Shown piece by piece: positions 8,006 through 17,345 of a stretch of 64,000 nt of DNA. The translations under genes were made by a program, and so were the position numbers. Position 1 is the first letter of the stretch. Every line of letters begins with the position of its first letter. The notes beneath the pieces were generated by a model, which was given only the letters and a program-made list of their open reading frames with translations, ran no database searches and was not told where the DNA came from. The stretch covers positions 1-64,000 of the forward strand of contig JAWMQL010000010.1 in NCBI GenBank assembly GCA_033283165.1. The letters run 5' to 3'. This stretch comes from JAWMQL01 sp033283165 (GTDB lineage Bacteria; Pseudomonadota; Gammaproteobacteria; Pseudomonadales; Halieaceae).

Positions 8006-9097
8006 CTAACTGATTTCCGCGGGAAAACCCAGTTCCCTGGCGATATCCCGTATTTCCCGCAATTCCTCGGGGCTGACCTCGCCGTCCGCCGAGGCGACCG
8101 CGTGCAGGGACTCGATGAAGTGGCTGGCCTGGTCGGCGCTGAACAGTTCACCGGCGTGGGCAGCGGCATTGCGCGCCCGGACCTGGGTCATGGCCAGTTC
8201 CATCACCAGGTCCACCTCGGAGTCAGCCAGGCCCGAGACCTCGTTCAGCACCTGGCGTATGGTTTGCCGCTCGGCGTCGTCCATGCTGTTGTCCGCCATC
8301 GCGACCCTTATCAGGGCCACGGAGAAAGCAGACAGGTATTGCGCGGCCGCAGGATCGTGTTGATCGAGCAGCTTCAGCATGCGGCTGGTACTGGAGGCTA
8401 CGGCTTCGCTCATGGACTGTATTTCACCGTCCTCAAGGTGGAGAATCCGGTCGGCGACATCCAGTATCCGGTTGTCGTGAGTTACCAGAACCACACTGGC
8501 GCCCTGTTCTCGGCAGAGGCTGCGTATCAGGTCTACGACGTTGCGCCCGGCCTCCCGGTCCAGGGAGGCGGTGGGTTCGTCTGCCAGGATCAGTTGCGGA
8601 TTGCCGACCAGGGCGCGGGCGATACCCACGCGCTGCTTCTGGCCCCCGGACAGGTTGGCCGGCGCCTTGTCGATGTGTTCCTCCAGCCCGACTTGCTCCA
8701 GCACTTCTTCCACTCTTTTGCGCGCCTCCTTGCCTGACAGCTTGCGGTCGGCCAGTTGCAGCGCCATGGCGACATTCTGTGCCACGGTGAGTGAATCCAG
8801 CAGGTTGTGTTGCTGAAAAATATAGCCGACCTGTCGGCGCACTTTTTCCAGCGCCGATTCACGGGCATTCAGCAGTTCGTGTCCCAGAACCTTGACACTG
8901 CCGTTCTGGGTCGCGCGCAGGGCGCCCATGAGGGTGATCAGCGTGGTTTTGCCCGAGCCCGACGGGCCTGTCAGGATTATGATTTCCCCGGGATCTATCG
9001 TCAGGCTTACATCGTTCAGCACCTGCCGCTCGCTGACCCCGGTGCGGTAGAAATAGGATACATTCTCGACTATTACAGGACTTTCCGCGGTGGACAT
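8006..9097 (-). CDS. DevA-type ABC ATPase fused to a TerB-like domain
   Basis: 363 residues from the ATG at 9097, whose first base is also the last base of the upstream permease stop codon. Residues 1 to about 230 are a MacB/LolD/DevA-type ATPase: Walker A GPSGSGKT (44-51), LSGGQ (149-153), Walker B LILADEP (169-175), then THD. Such ATPases are usually 220-240 residues. The extra ~110 residues (about 255-363) are helical, with two acidic loops (ADNSMDDAE and ASADGEVSPEE), as in TerB-like domains that bind divalent metal or act as signalling modules. It powers the permease encoded next to it. The fusion may couple export to a metal or stress signal (inference). Confidence 0.9.
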   Translation of the reverse strand: MSTAESPVIVENVSYFYRTGVSERQVLNDVSLTIDPGEIIILTGPSGSGKTTLITLMGALRATQNGSVKVLGHELLNARESALEKVRRQVGYIFQQHNLLDSLTVAQNVAMALQLADRKLSGKEARKRVEEVLEQVGLEEHIDKAPANLSGGQKQRVGIARALVGNPQLILADEPTASLDREAGRNVVDLIRSLCREQGASVVLVTHDNRILDVADRILHLEDGEIQSMSEAVASSTSRMLKLLDQHDPAAAQYLSAFSVALIRVAMADNSMDDAERQTIRQVLNEVSGLADSEVDLVMELAMTQVRARNAAAHAGELFSADQASHFIESLHAVASADGEVSPEELREIRDIARELGFPAEIS

Positions 9098-10257
9098 CAG
9101 AACACCTCCGCCGGATCCGCCGAGCGCAATTTGCGCAGGGCCAGCAGGCCGGAGCCGGCGCACATGGCGATGGTCAACAGCAGCACCAGGCCCGCCCGCG
9201 CCTCCGTCATGACCACCGGCAGGTTGGTGGCCGCGCTGGCCTGGGAATACACCAGCAGGCTCAGTCCCAGACCAGGGACAAAGCCGATGACCGCCAGTAA
9301 CAGGGCCTCGCCCAGTACCACCCGCGACAGGAAACCGTTGGTATAGCCCATGGCCTTGAGCGTGGCATACTCGCGCAGGTGGTCCTGCACATCGGAGAAC
9401 AGGATCTGATAGACGACGATGACGCCCACGGCCAGCCCCATGGCGACCCCCAGGCCGAACACGTAGCCGATCGGGGTGCTGCTGTTCCAGTAATCCACCT
9501 CGTGCTGAATGAACTCGTCGCGGGTCAGTATGCGCACGTCGCCCGGTATGGAGGAACGGATACGCTCCTGCACCTGCTGCACATCGACGCCGTCGTTCAG
9601 GTTGATCAGGCCCAGTTCGATGCGCGAGGCGGAGCGGTCGTGAAAAATACGGCGAAAATTCAGGTCAGATGTAATGATGCTTCCGTCGATGCCGAAAGAA
9701 GTACCCAACTCGTACAGGCCGACCACCTCGATGTCGCGGTTATTGATCTCGGTCATGACCTGCTTGCCATCATCGAACTTGTCGGCGACGGGCCCGAACT
9801 CGCTGCGCGAAAGCCGGTCGAACAGGACCTTGTCGGGAATCCGTAACTGATCCACCTGGCGCGGTTCACCGGCCAGCGCGAACCCGCTGCGCGTTGGATC
9901 GAAGCCCATCACGAAAATATTGCGGGTCTGCAGCGGATTGTCGGGGTTGCGCCAGTCGGCAATGCCAATATATACCGGCGTAACCGAGGCCACTCCCGGA
10001 AAACCCCTGGCCTGGTACAGGCGGTTGCGGGGAAACCCCGGGGGATTGACGATATACGTGGCCTTCGGGCTGATCAGTGCCAGGTCGTAGCCCAGTGCGG
10101 TGTGCCAGCGTACGGCGCTGTCGTACAGGGCCTGCTGGAAGCCAAGCTGGACGAAAATCAGTACCACGGCAAACGAGACCCCCAGTACCGCGGCCAGTAA
10201 CCTCAGCTTCTGGAAGCTGATCTGCAGCCAGGCGATCTTCAGAGGTGAGAGCTTCAA
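9097..10257 (-). CDS. DevC/MacB-like ABC exporter permease
   Basis: 386 residues. The first membrane helix (about 12-37, LRLLAAVLGVSFAVVLIFVQLG) is followed by a large periplasmic domain, then three helices at the C-terminus. This is the FtsX/MacB permease plan. The start is TTG, inside TTGA shared with the stop of the adaptor gene, so translation is probably coupled. DevC-like permeases work with a DevA ATPase and a DevB adaptor to expel lipids, glycolipids or small molecules from the inner membrane outward. The cargo is unknown. No outer-membrane partner gene is visible nearby; TolC would have to come from elsewhere. Confidence 0.9.
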   Translation of the reverse strand: MKLSPLKIAWLQISFQKLRLLAAVLGVSFAVVLIFVQLGFQQALYDSAVRWHTALGYDLALISPKATYIVNPPGFPRNRLYQARGFPGVASVTPVYIGIADWRNPDNPLQTRNIFVMGFDPTRSGFALAGEPRQVDQLRIPDKVLFDRLSRSEFGPVADKFDDGKQVMTEINNRDIEVVGLYELGTSFGIDGSIITSDLNFRRIFHDRSASRIELGLINLNDGVDVQQVQERIRSSIPGDVRILTRDEFIQHEVDYWNSSTPIGYVFGLGVAMGLAVGVIVVYQILFSDVQDHLREYATLKAMGYTNGFLSRVVLGEALLLAVIGFVPGLGLSLLVYSQASAATNLPVVMTEARAGLVLLLTIAMCAGSGLLALRKLRSADPAEVF

Positions 10258-11030
10258 GGTGTGATCTCGACTTCCACCTGCAGGTTGGTGAGCGTCCGCA
10301 CAGCCTCGACATCGTCGAGGCGGATATCCACTTCGATTACCCGGGCGTCGGCTTCGGCAACCGGGTCCAGCCCCAGCACGTCCTTGCGGCCGACTTTCAG
10401 GCCGATCTTTTCGACGGTGCCGCTTACCGGGGTCTCCAGTGCCGGACTGCGTATGATGGCGCTCTGGCCGGGCTTGACGTGAATGATGTCAGTTTCGTAG
10501 ACCTCGGCCACCGCGTACATCCGTTCCGTCTGGCCGATTTCCACGATGCCCTCGACGCCGACCCGCTCACCGGGACGGGAATGGATGTAAAGAATCTGCG
10601 CGTCGACGGGAGCGCGCACCAGGGCCAGGTTGGTCATCGCTTCAGCCGCGGTAGCAGCGGCCCTGGCCGCCTTGACACCCAGTTCCAGCCCCTCGATCTT
10701 GGAGGCCGACGACGCCATGCTGCGGGCCAGTTTCTTCTCGCGTTGTAACTGCTGTTCGGCGTTTTCCAGTTCAGCTTGGGCACGTTCCAGCTCGGCCTTG
10801 CGCACCGGGTACTCGTCGAGCACCGCGATGACGTCTCCCTTCTTGACCTGGTCGCCTTCCTCCACCCGCAGTTCCATCATCACTGAACCCAGTCCCGACG
10901 GGCCCGCCAGGCGAATCACCCCCCCTTCGGGCTCGATTCTCCCGAGACTGCTGATGATCCTGGATTGTGCGTGCGCCATCCCGACGCAAATTGTGGCCAG
11001 ACATACCAGCCAGATAAGTGGGTGCTTCAT
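10254..11030 (-). CDS. DevB/HlyD-like periplasmic adaptor protein
   Basis: 258 residues with a signal peptide (MKHPLIWLVCLATICVGMAHA). A biotinyl-lipoyl half-motif VEEGDQVKKGDVIAVLD, a coiled-coil hairpin (about 78-130, rich in Glu, Ala, Leu and Arg), a second lipoyl half (RAPVDAQILYIHSRPGERV) and a beta-barrel part follow. It links the inner-membrane exporter to the outer membrane. It is the first gene of a three-gene minus-strand operon with the permease and ATPase. The hairpin is short compared with HlyD or MacA, as in DevB proteins. Confidence 0.88.
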   Translation of the reverse strand: MKHPLIWLVCLATICVGMAHAQSRIISSLGRIEPEGGVIRLAGPSGLGSVMMELRVEEGDQVKKGDVIAVLDEYPVRKAELERAQAELENAEQQLQREKKLARSMASSASKIEGLELGVKAARAAATAAEAMTNLALVRAPVDAQILYIHSRPGERVGVEGIVEIGQTERMYAVAEVYETDIIHVKPGQSAIIRSPALETPVSGTVEKIGLKVGRKDVLGLDPVAEADARVIEVDIRLDDVEAVRTLTNLQVEVEITP

Positions 11031-11147
11031 TGCTCTCTCTTTTATTATCTGTCTTGAATTCTAGGAGTGATTTTCAGATTCGCAAATGCGTCCCCAATCT
11101 GCCCTAATTTGCTGGCCACAGCAAGATTTAATAGATCAGTACTCTCC

Positions 11148-11636
11148 TCAGCTGGTTTCGCCCCTGCGCCAGACCTGGTCAGGCGCATTGGAGCAGCCTG
11201 CGCTGACGACCTTGCTGTCGACTCCAGACAGGCACAGGCCGGCGCCGTCGGTCAGCCTGTTTTTGCCGTCCAGTTGCCATTTCTGTGTTTTGACGCCACT
11301 GCATTTCTCGGTAGCCGCGGCCGAGCCGGCCTTGCCCTTGACCGTTACACACATGCCCCCCGGGCCCGCCAGGCGCCCCCGGTCGTCCGGCCACCATTTT
11401 TGACCGGGTGATTTACTGTCGCAGCCGCGCAGCGTCAGGACGGAACCGGCCTTGTCCGGATTGCTGTCGTGCAGGCACTTGCCGTTGCTCGACCGCAGCA
11501 GGCTGCCCTGGTCAGCGGCAATAATTCGCTCACCCTCCTCCTGCATCGCCTTCATGGCGTCCTTGTTCAGGTCGATGGCGCCGGCGAACGGCAGGTAAAG
11601 GGCCAGCAGCCCTGCGGCCAGGTAAGCTTCTTTCAT
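11148..11636 (-). CDS. secreted ricin-type beta-trefoil lectin-like protein
   Basis: 162 residues with a signal peptide ending near LPFAGA. The mature protein has three QxW elements at about 40-residue spacing (GQKWW, TQKWQ and DQVWR), the hallmark of a ricin-B trefoil, and six cysteines that pair one couple per lobe. There is no attached enzyme domain, so it is a stand-alone carbohydrate-binding or structural module acting outside the inner membrane. It is divergent from tamB. The ligand is unknown. Confidence 0.85.
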   Translation of the reverse strand: MKEAYLAAGLLALYLPFAGAIDLNKDAMKAMQEEGERIIAADQGSLLRSSNGKCLHDSNPDKAGSVLTLRGCDSKSPGQKWWPDDRGRLAGPGGMCVTVKGKAGSAAATEKCSGVKTQKWQLDGKNRLTDGAGLCLSGVDSKVVSAGCSNAPDQVWRRGETS

Positions 11637-11727
11637 CTGGTTGAACCTTTCACTAGTATGTGACTATACAATCCTGCCGGCCCATTGCCGACGGGTACAC
11701 CCAATAGACCACAAAACGCTCCCCAAA

Positions 11728-14700
11728 GTGCCCAGCGGTTTGAAAAAATTTACGCTTGTCCTGCTCACCTGCCTGCTACTGGTCTCGGTGATAGGGGGGC
11801 TCTATGGCCTGTTCGGCAGCGAGCGGGGCAGCCGTTTTCTGGCCGAACAGGCGCGCCAGCGGACAGGAGGTGCGCTCGGCTGGGAACGCATGGAGGGCCG
11901 GCTGCTGGGCGGCCTGCGGCTGTACGGGCTGCGATTCGAAAATCAGCAGCTGGCGCTTACAGCGAAGTCAGTGGCCCTCGAGTGGCGGCCGGCAGCGCTG
12001 CTGGGTGGCCGGTTGCAGGTGCATGAACTGGCCGCCGACGGGGTGGTGATCAGTCTGCCGGAGAGCGAGCAGGTGGGGCCGGGAGGTCCTCCGGTCCTGC
12101 CCGATTTCAGCTCCCCCGTCGCGGTCGAACTGACGGAACTGGTCGTGTCCGACCTGCAGCTGGTCCGCGCCGGCGAGGCACTGCCCGCGATTGAGCGGAT
12201 CGAGCTCAGCGCCGCCATGGTGGGCGATCGCCTGCAACTGGACAGGCTCCTGCTGCTCGCTGCCGGTGGTTCCCTGGCAACCAGCGGCACTCTCGTCACG
12301 AATTCCATCCTGCCCCTGGACCTGGCTGTCGATTGGTCCTGGCAGCTGCCCGGCGGCCGGCCGCTCGGGGGGCATCTCGGCCTGGCGGGCGACATGCGTG
12401 AACTGGCCCTCGAACACAGCGGCAGCGGCACCTACCCGGTGACCCTGCAGGGGCGGGCGAGCGCTCTGCTGGCGTCGCCTGAGCTCGAGCTGGAGGTCGG
12501 CCTGGACGGCACTCCCGCCAGGGTGATGTTGGCCGGCACCGTGCAGCTACCCCCGGGTGGAACGCCCGGGTTCGAGGGACAGCTGAACTGGACCGGGCTG
12601 CGCTGGCCGTTGGCGGCGGTGGAGCCGGAACTGGGCAGCCCCGCGGGACAGCTCGACCTGGCGGGAACAATGGACGCTTATACCTTCAGGTTGTCAGCCG
12701 AACTGGCCGGGGCCCAGGTGCCTCCAGGACGCTGGACCGGCCAGGGTAGCGGTGACCTGGCACGGCTGCAGCTGGACAATCTGGTCGGCGAGGTGTTCGG
12801 GGGCCGGCTGGAGTTCGCGGGTGCCCTGGACTGGGAGTCGGTCCCCGGCTGGGATTTGCAGGTCCGGGGCAGCGGGCTGGACCCCGGGACGATGTGGCCA
12901 CAAGCGGCCGGAGAGCTGCAGTTGGAACTGGACAGCACAGGGCAGTTGTCGTCCGAGCGGGGCCTGGTGGCGGAGCTGCCGCTGCTCCGATTGCGGGGTG
13001 AGGTGGCCCGGCGACCGCTATCCCTGGTGGCCAGCGCCCGGCTGGAAGGAGAGCAACTGTCACTGGCTGGCCTGCGTCTCGAATCCGGCGCGAACCGGCT
13101 GGAGGCCATGGGACGGTTGTCACCCGGGCAGCTGGCGCTGGACTGGAGCCTGCAGGTCGGGGCCCCGGGCGCCCTGGTAGACGGCCTGGCGGGCGAGGTG
13201 TCCGGTTCTGGCCACCTCGGCGGCGATCCCGATCACCCCGTCGCGGACGCGCTGCTGCAGGCTCGGGGCCTGCGGCTGGACGACCTGACGCTGGACCGGT
13301 TGGATGCTGAATTGCGCGGTGGCCTGCAACCCGGGGATGCACTGCGGCTGGATCTGCAGCTGGCCCAGGTCCGCAGCGCTGACCGGGTATTGCTGGACAG
13401 CGGACTGTTACAGGTCAGCGGCAGCAACGCGCAGCATCTCATCGATCTGCAATTCCAGGCACCGGGGCGGCGCCTGACGGCGCAGCTCGAAGGCGGACTG
13501 GGTACCACAGCAGCGGACTGGCGCGGGCGCATCGACCGGCTCGTCGCCGAGACCGGCGAGCTGGGTGCCTGGCAGCTGGTGGCACCGGTGGACCTGGCGC
13601 TTGCGCCCGAGGACTTCGCGCTGGGCGATACCTGCCTGGCCGCAATGTCGGGTACGGGACGCTTGTGCGTCGCCGGGAACTGGGGCGCAGAGTCCGGCGG
13701 CGGGTTGCGGGCAACCGTTGAAGCGCTGCCGCTGCGGACCCTCCTTGCGGATATCAGTGGCGACATCTCGGGTGACCTGCAGGCCGCCGTCGATCCGGGC
13801 GGCGCAGTGCAGGCGAATCTGGCGATGGCCCTCAGTCCCGGACAGGTGACCGTGCGGCGTGAGGCGCAGGACGTCGTACAGCTGGCACATGGCGGCGGGC
13901 AACTGGTGCTCGCCGTGCAGCCCGGCAACCTGAAGGGCGAACTGCAGTTCGCCGCGCCCGGGGATGGTCGGCTGGATGCGGCGTTGAATCTGCCGGGCTT
14001 CGATCCCCTGTCACCGCAGCCGGGTCAGGCGCTGGACGGGCGGGTCAGGGCGGAGTTGCCCGACCTGGGTGACCTGGCCACGGTATTCGAGTTGCCGCTC
14101 GCGGTGGCTGGCCGGCTGGATGCTGACCTGACCCTGCTGGGCAGCCTGGACAATCCGCGGGTCGCGGGCGAGCTGCTGCTGGCGGAGGGTCGTGTAGACG
14201 TTCCCGAAGCCGGTCTTCGGCTGCGGGAGCTGGAGCTTCAGGTGGCCAGTGTTGCGGACCGGGACGACCTGCTGACACTGCGGGGCGGACTGGTCTCCGG
14301 CCCCGGACGCATGGATATCCAGGGACGGGTGGATATTCCGGCGCAGAGCCTGTCCGTCACTCTCGACGGCGATCGCCTGCAGGTGTTTGATACGGCCGAC
14401 CTGCGGGCCCTGGCCTCGCCGTCACTGCGACTGGACTGGCGCGACCAGACGCTGAGCGTGCGCGGCGAAGTGCTCGTGCCCGAGGCGGACATCACACCGC
14501 AACTGGCGCTCAGTCCCGGCCTGGCGACGGAGGAGGAGGGTACGCAGGGCCCCGGGCAGCCGATCGCCCCCTCTCCCGACGTGGTGGTGACCGGAAGGGA
14601 GGAGGTCGCGGAGGGCGTGGGGCAGTTGCAGGCGCCATTCCGCCTCGACGCGCAGCTTGCCCTGGCCCTGGGCGACCGGGTCCGGATTGATGCGTTGGGC

Positions 14701-15234
14701 CTGGTCAGCCGGATAGAGGGGGCCGTGCGGTTCAGTCACTCCCCGGACGATCCGGACCTGCTGCCCACTGCCCGGGGCCAGTTGTCGCTCGACGGTGGTA
14801 CCTTCCGCTCATTCGGGCAGGACCTGGAGATCGAGACCGGGCAGGTGATCTTTCCGGGAGGGCCGGTGACCGAACCCGAGCTGGCCCTGCGCGCGGTGCG
14901 CTGGATCGACAACGATCCCCTGGTGAGCGCCGCCGGGGTGGCCGTGTCGGGTACCGTGACCGAGCCGACCCTGGAACTGTTTTCGAGACCGCAACTGGAC
15001 CCCAGTGAAATCCAGTCCTACCTGCTGACCGGCCGGTCGGCGAGCAGCCCCGACAGCGTACTGTCTATCGGCGTCTACCTCTACCCCAGTGTCTACGTCG
15101 GTTATGGCTATAACATCCTGGAAAAAACCAGCGAATTCAACAGCCTGTTCACCCTGACGCCGCGCTATGGCCTGGGCTGGGACCTGGGCGAGGCAGACAA
15201 CAACGTGAACCTGACCTTCACCCATGAGCGCTGA
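11728..15234 (+). CDS. tamB: TamB, inner-membrane-anchored translocation and assembly protein
   Basis: About 1168 residues from a GTG at 11728, chosen because it places the single N-terminal membrane anchor (KKFTLVLLTCLLLVSVIGGLYGLFG) at the protein start. No good ribosome site is visible. The rest is a long, repetitive beta-rich AsmA/DUF490-like body of alternating hydrophobic strands. It ends with the conserved TamB domain (GTFRSFGQDLEIETGQVIFPGGP, then LDPSEIQSYLLTGR). TamB spans the periplasm and acts with TamA in outer-membrane protein insertion and phospholipid transport. It overlaps the start of tamA by 11 bases, so the two are co-translated. Confidence 0.93.
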   Translation: MPSGLKKFTLVLLTCLLLVSVIGGLYGLFGSERGSRFLAEQARQRTGGALGWERMEGRLLGGLRLYGLRFENQQLALTAKSVALEWRPAALLGGRLQVHELAADGVVISLPESEQVGPGGPPVLPDFSSPVAVELTELVVSDLQLVRAGEALPAIERIELSAAMVGDRLQLDRLLLLAAGGSLATSGTLVTNSILPLDLAVDWSWQLPGGRPLGGHLGLAGDMRELALEHSGSGTYPVTLQGRASALLASPELELEVGLDGTPARVMLAGTVQLPPGGTPGFEGQLNWTGLRWPLAAVEPELGSPAGQLDLAGTMDAYTFRLSAELAGAQVPPGRWTGQGSGDLARLQLDNLVGEVFGGRLEFAGALDWESVPGWDLQVRGSGLDPGTMWPQAAGELQLELDSTGQLSSERGLVAELPLLRLRGEVARRPLSLVASARLEGEQLSLAGLRLESGANRLEAMGRLSPGQLALDWSLQVGAPGALVDGLAGEVSGSGHLGGDPDHPVADALLQARGLRLDDLTLDRLDAELRGGLQPGDALRLDLQLAQVRSADRVLLDSGLLQVSGSNAQHLIDLQFQAPGRRLTAQLEGGLGTTAADWRGRIDRLVAETGELGAWQLVAPVDLALAPEDFALGDTCLAAMSGTGRLCVAGNWGAESGGGLRATVEALPLRTLLADISGDISGDLQAAVDPGGAVQANLAMALSPGQVTVRREAQDVVQLAHGGGQLVLAVQPGNLKGELQFAAPGDGRLDAALNLPGFDPLSPQPGQALDGRVRAELPDLGDLATVFELPLAVAGRLDADLTLLGSLDNPRVAGELLLAEGRVDVPEAGLRLRELELQVASVADRDDLLTLRGGLVSGPGRMDIQGRVDIPAQSLSVTLDGDRLQVFDTADLRALASPSLRLDWRDQTLSVRGEVLVPEADITPQLALSPGLATEEEGTQGPGQPIAPSPDVVVTGREEVAEGVGQLQAPFRLDAQLALALGDRVRIDALGLVSRIEGAVRFSHSPDDPDLLPTARGQLSLDGGTFRSFGQDLEIETGQVIFPGGPVTEPELALRAVRWIDNDPLVSAAGVAVSGTVTEPTLELFSRPQLDPSEIQSYLLTGRSASSPDSVLSIGVYLYPSVYVGYGYNILEKTSEFNSLFTLTPRYGLGWDLGEADNNVNLTFTHER

Positions 15235-17215
15235 GCGCGCGGTGCGCAGGGTGTTGCTGGCGCTCCTGGTGACCCTGCTCGCCGCGGCCTGTCCGGTTAA
15301 CGCCGCGGCGGGTCCCGCGGCGGCGGTGGAGGTAGAGATCAGCGGGTTGCGCGGTGAGCCACTGGACAACGCCCGCGCCTCCCTCAGTCTGCTGCGGCGG
15401 CAGGCGAGCCCCGGGCAGGCGAGCCCCGGGCAGGCCAGCCCCGGGCAGACGAGCCCCGGGCAGGCCAGCCCCGGGCAGGCCAGCCCCGGACTGACCGAGG
15501 AGAGGATCAGGACCCTGCACGACCGGGCGCCGGCAGAGATTGCCCGTGCCCTGGAACCCTTTGGCTACTACCGCGCCGAGATTCAGTCGGAGCTGCAGGC
15601 ACCGCAGCGCGAGGGCGGACCGTGGGTGGCCCGCTACCGGGTGGCGGCGGGATCGCAGGTACCCCTGGACGAGGTCGATATAGAGCTGGCAGGTCCCGGC
15701 GACAAGGACCCGGATCTACAGGCCGCCCTGCGTGAACAGCCGCTGGTCTCCGGCGCCCCCCTGGACCACCGGCAGTACGAAGCAGTGAAGCGAGAGCTGC
15801 TGCGCACTGCGCGCGAGTCGGGTTACCTGGACGCCGACCTGGCAGAACACCGGGTGGAGGTGAATCTCGACGAGTACCGGGCGGATATTCGATTGCAGCT
15901 CGCCACCGGGCCCCTGTACCGGGTCGGGGCGATCCGCTTCGAGCAGACCAGCCTGTCCCGGGGCTACCTGGACCGCTTCCTGGTGCTGGCCCCCGGCGCC
16001 CCCTTTCGCAGCGCCGCACTGGCGGAACAGCGTCGGATTCTCGGGCGCAGTGGTCACTTCCGCGAGGTGGACATCCAGCAGCTGCCGGCCGAACCGGGCT
16101 CGCCGACCAGCATTCCCCTGCTCATCACGCTGCAACCCTTCAAGAGCAACCGCTACCGCGGGCGCCTGGGCTGGGGCACGGATACCGGTTTCGGTGTCCA
16201 GCTGGACTGGACCCGGCGCTACGTCGGTCGGCGCGGACAGCAATTCACCGTGGGCGCGGCGGCGGTGGAAGAGCGCAACAAGTTGGCCGCGGACCTGAAT
16301 TATGTGATCCCGCTGCAGCCCGTGGAGAAAAGCCGGCTGGAATTCAGCGCCCGCCATGAAGGCAAGGACCTGACCTTCAAGGACGTCGAACTGGAAGTGG
16401 GTGGCGAAACACGGATCGAAACCAACCTGCTTGGTTTCGACTGGTACCTGTCAGGGGGGCGCTGGCGTGATTTCGAGTTGCAACTGGCTCCCCGGGTCAA
16501 CCTGGTCAGCGAGTCCTACGATGTTTTCGAGGTACTGTTCGGGCACCTGCCAGGTAATTTACAGGACGTGGTGATCAACAATATCGGCGCCGAGGCCTAC
16601 GATACCCTGTCGCCGGAATTCGATGCGCTCGTCCCCGGCCTGGCGTTGACCCTGCGCCGCAGTGACAGCCGCCTGTTTATCCGCGATGGGGATTATGTCA
16701 AGGCCCAGTTTTTCGGCGCCAGCGAGGCACTGGGCTCCAACATCAGTTTCTGGCAGGCGCGCCTGGACAGCTGGCATATCCGCCCGGTCCGCGACGCCGG
16801 GCGTCTGCTGCTGCGGTTTGGCCTCGGCTACTCCGATGCGGAAAGCCGCGAGGTCCTGCTGGTCAATTTCAACAAATTGCCGGAATACTACGAGTTCCGG
16901 GCAGGAGGTGCCCGCAGCATCCGCGGTTACGGTTTCGAGGCCCTGGTTCCCGAGGGTTCCATCACCGGTGGCAAACACCAGCTGATCGCCAGCGTCGAAT
17001 ACGAGCACGAGATCATACCCGACTGGAGTGCGGCGCTGTTCCTCGATGCGGGTAATACCTTCAACAGCTGGTCAGCGTTCGAGCCCGTGCACGGCGTCGG
17101 TGTGGGAGCGCGTTGGCGGTCCCCGGTAGGCCTGGTCCGGGTTGACCTCGGGGTTCCGCTGGACGATGCCGAGGACAGCTTCCAGGTGTATATCACTGTG
17201 GGGCCCGAGTTCTAA
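15224..17215 (+). CDS. tamA: TamA, outer-membrane BamA-like protein with low-complexity insert
   Basis: 663 residues: signal peptide, POTRA domains (about 30-300) and an Omp85 16-strand barrel. The barrel contains RAGGARSIRGYGFE near 570, the conserved lid-loop RGY motif, and ends in YITVGPEF with the terminal aromatic used for outer-membrane targeting. It inserts barrel proteins together with TamB. Unusually, six tandem copies of Gln-(Ala/Thr)-Ser-Pro-Gly lie in the N-terminal part (about residues 60-89), before the region where POTRA 1 continues with LTEERIRTLHDRAP. At ~660 residues it is longer than the usual ~580. Confidence 0.93.
   Translation: MSAERAVRRVLLALLVTLLAAACPVNAAAGPAAAVEVEISGLRGEPLDNARASLSLLRRQASPGQASPGQASPGQTSPGQASPGQASPGLTEERIRTLHDRAPAEIARALEPFGYYRAEIQSELQAPQREGGPWVARYRVAAGSQVPLDEVDIELAGPGDKDPDLQAALREQPLVSGAPLDHRQYEAVKRELLRTARESGYLDADLAEHRVEVNLDEYRADIRLQLATGPLYRVGAIRFEQTSLSRGYLDRFLVLAPGAPFRSAALAEQRRILGRSGHFREVDIQQLPAEPGSPTSIPLLITLQPFKSNRYRGRLGWGTDTGFGVQLDWTRRYVGRRGQQFTVGAAAVEERNKLAADLNYVIPLQPVEKSRLEFSARHEGKDLTFKDVELEVGGETRIETNLLGFDWYLSGGRWRDFELQLAPRVNLVSESYDVFEVLFGHLPGNLQDVVINNIGAEAYDTLSPEFDALVPGLALTLRRSDSRLFIRDGDYVKAQFFGASEALGSNISFWQARLDSWHIRPVRDAGRLLLRFGLGYSDAESREVLLVNFNKLPEYYEFRAGGARSIRGYGFEALVPEGSITGGKHQLIASVEYEHEIIPDWSAALFLDAGNTFNSWSAFEPVHGVGVGARWRSPVGLVRVDLGVPLDDAEDSFQVYITVGPEF
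15401..15490 (+). repeat. six-unit 15-bp minisatellite inside tamA
   Basis: Six contiguous 15-base units of CAG-G/AC-G/C-AGCCCCGG-G/A, starting at 15401, 15416, 15431, 15446, 15461 and 15476. Each encodes Gln-(Ala/Thr)-Ser-Pro-Gly in frame. A unit of 15 bases keeps the reading frame when copies are gained or lost. This is a tandem array without spacers, not CRISPR. Confidence 0.95.
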
Positions 17216-17241
17216 CCGGGGCCCGGTAAACCTGCCCCGGT
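17215..17241 (+). terminator. hairpin after tamA, possible terminator
   Basis: A perfect 8-bp stem, ACCGGGGC (17215-17222) / GCCCCGGT (17234-17241), with an 11-base loop lies right at the tamA stop. No T-run follows, so it may act as an mRNA 3' stabiliser or assist Rho rather than be an intrinsic terminator. Confidence 0.35.
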
Positions 17242-17345
17242 GGCGTTGAGACCGATCAACGACGGCGGGTTCCACCTTGGTCGAATTGCCAGAATACCCG
17301 CCCCGGAGTAACTTGAGGCTTATTGTGTACCGCCGGGAGTCTACT

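Noticed and set aside
11968..14739. Many long minus-strand ORFs across tamB
   Set aside because: They are antisense shadows caused by high third-position GC in tamB, with no ribosome sites and low-complexity Pro/Arg/Ser sequence.
15401..15490. CRISPR-like array
   Set aside because: Units are contiguous without spacers and are in-frame codons of tamA.
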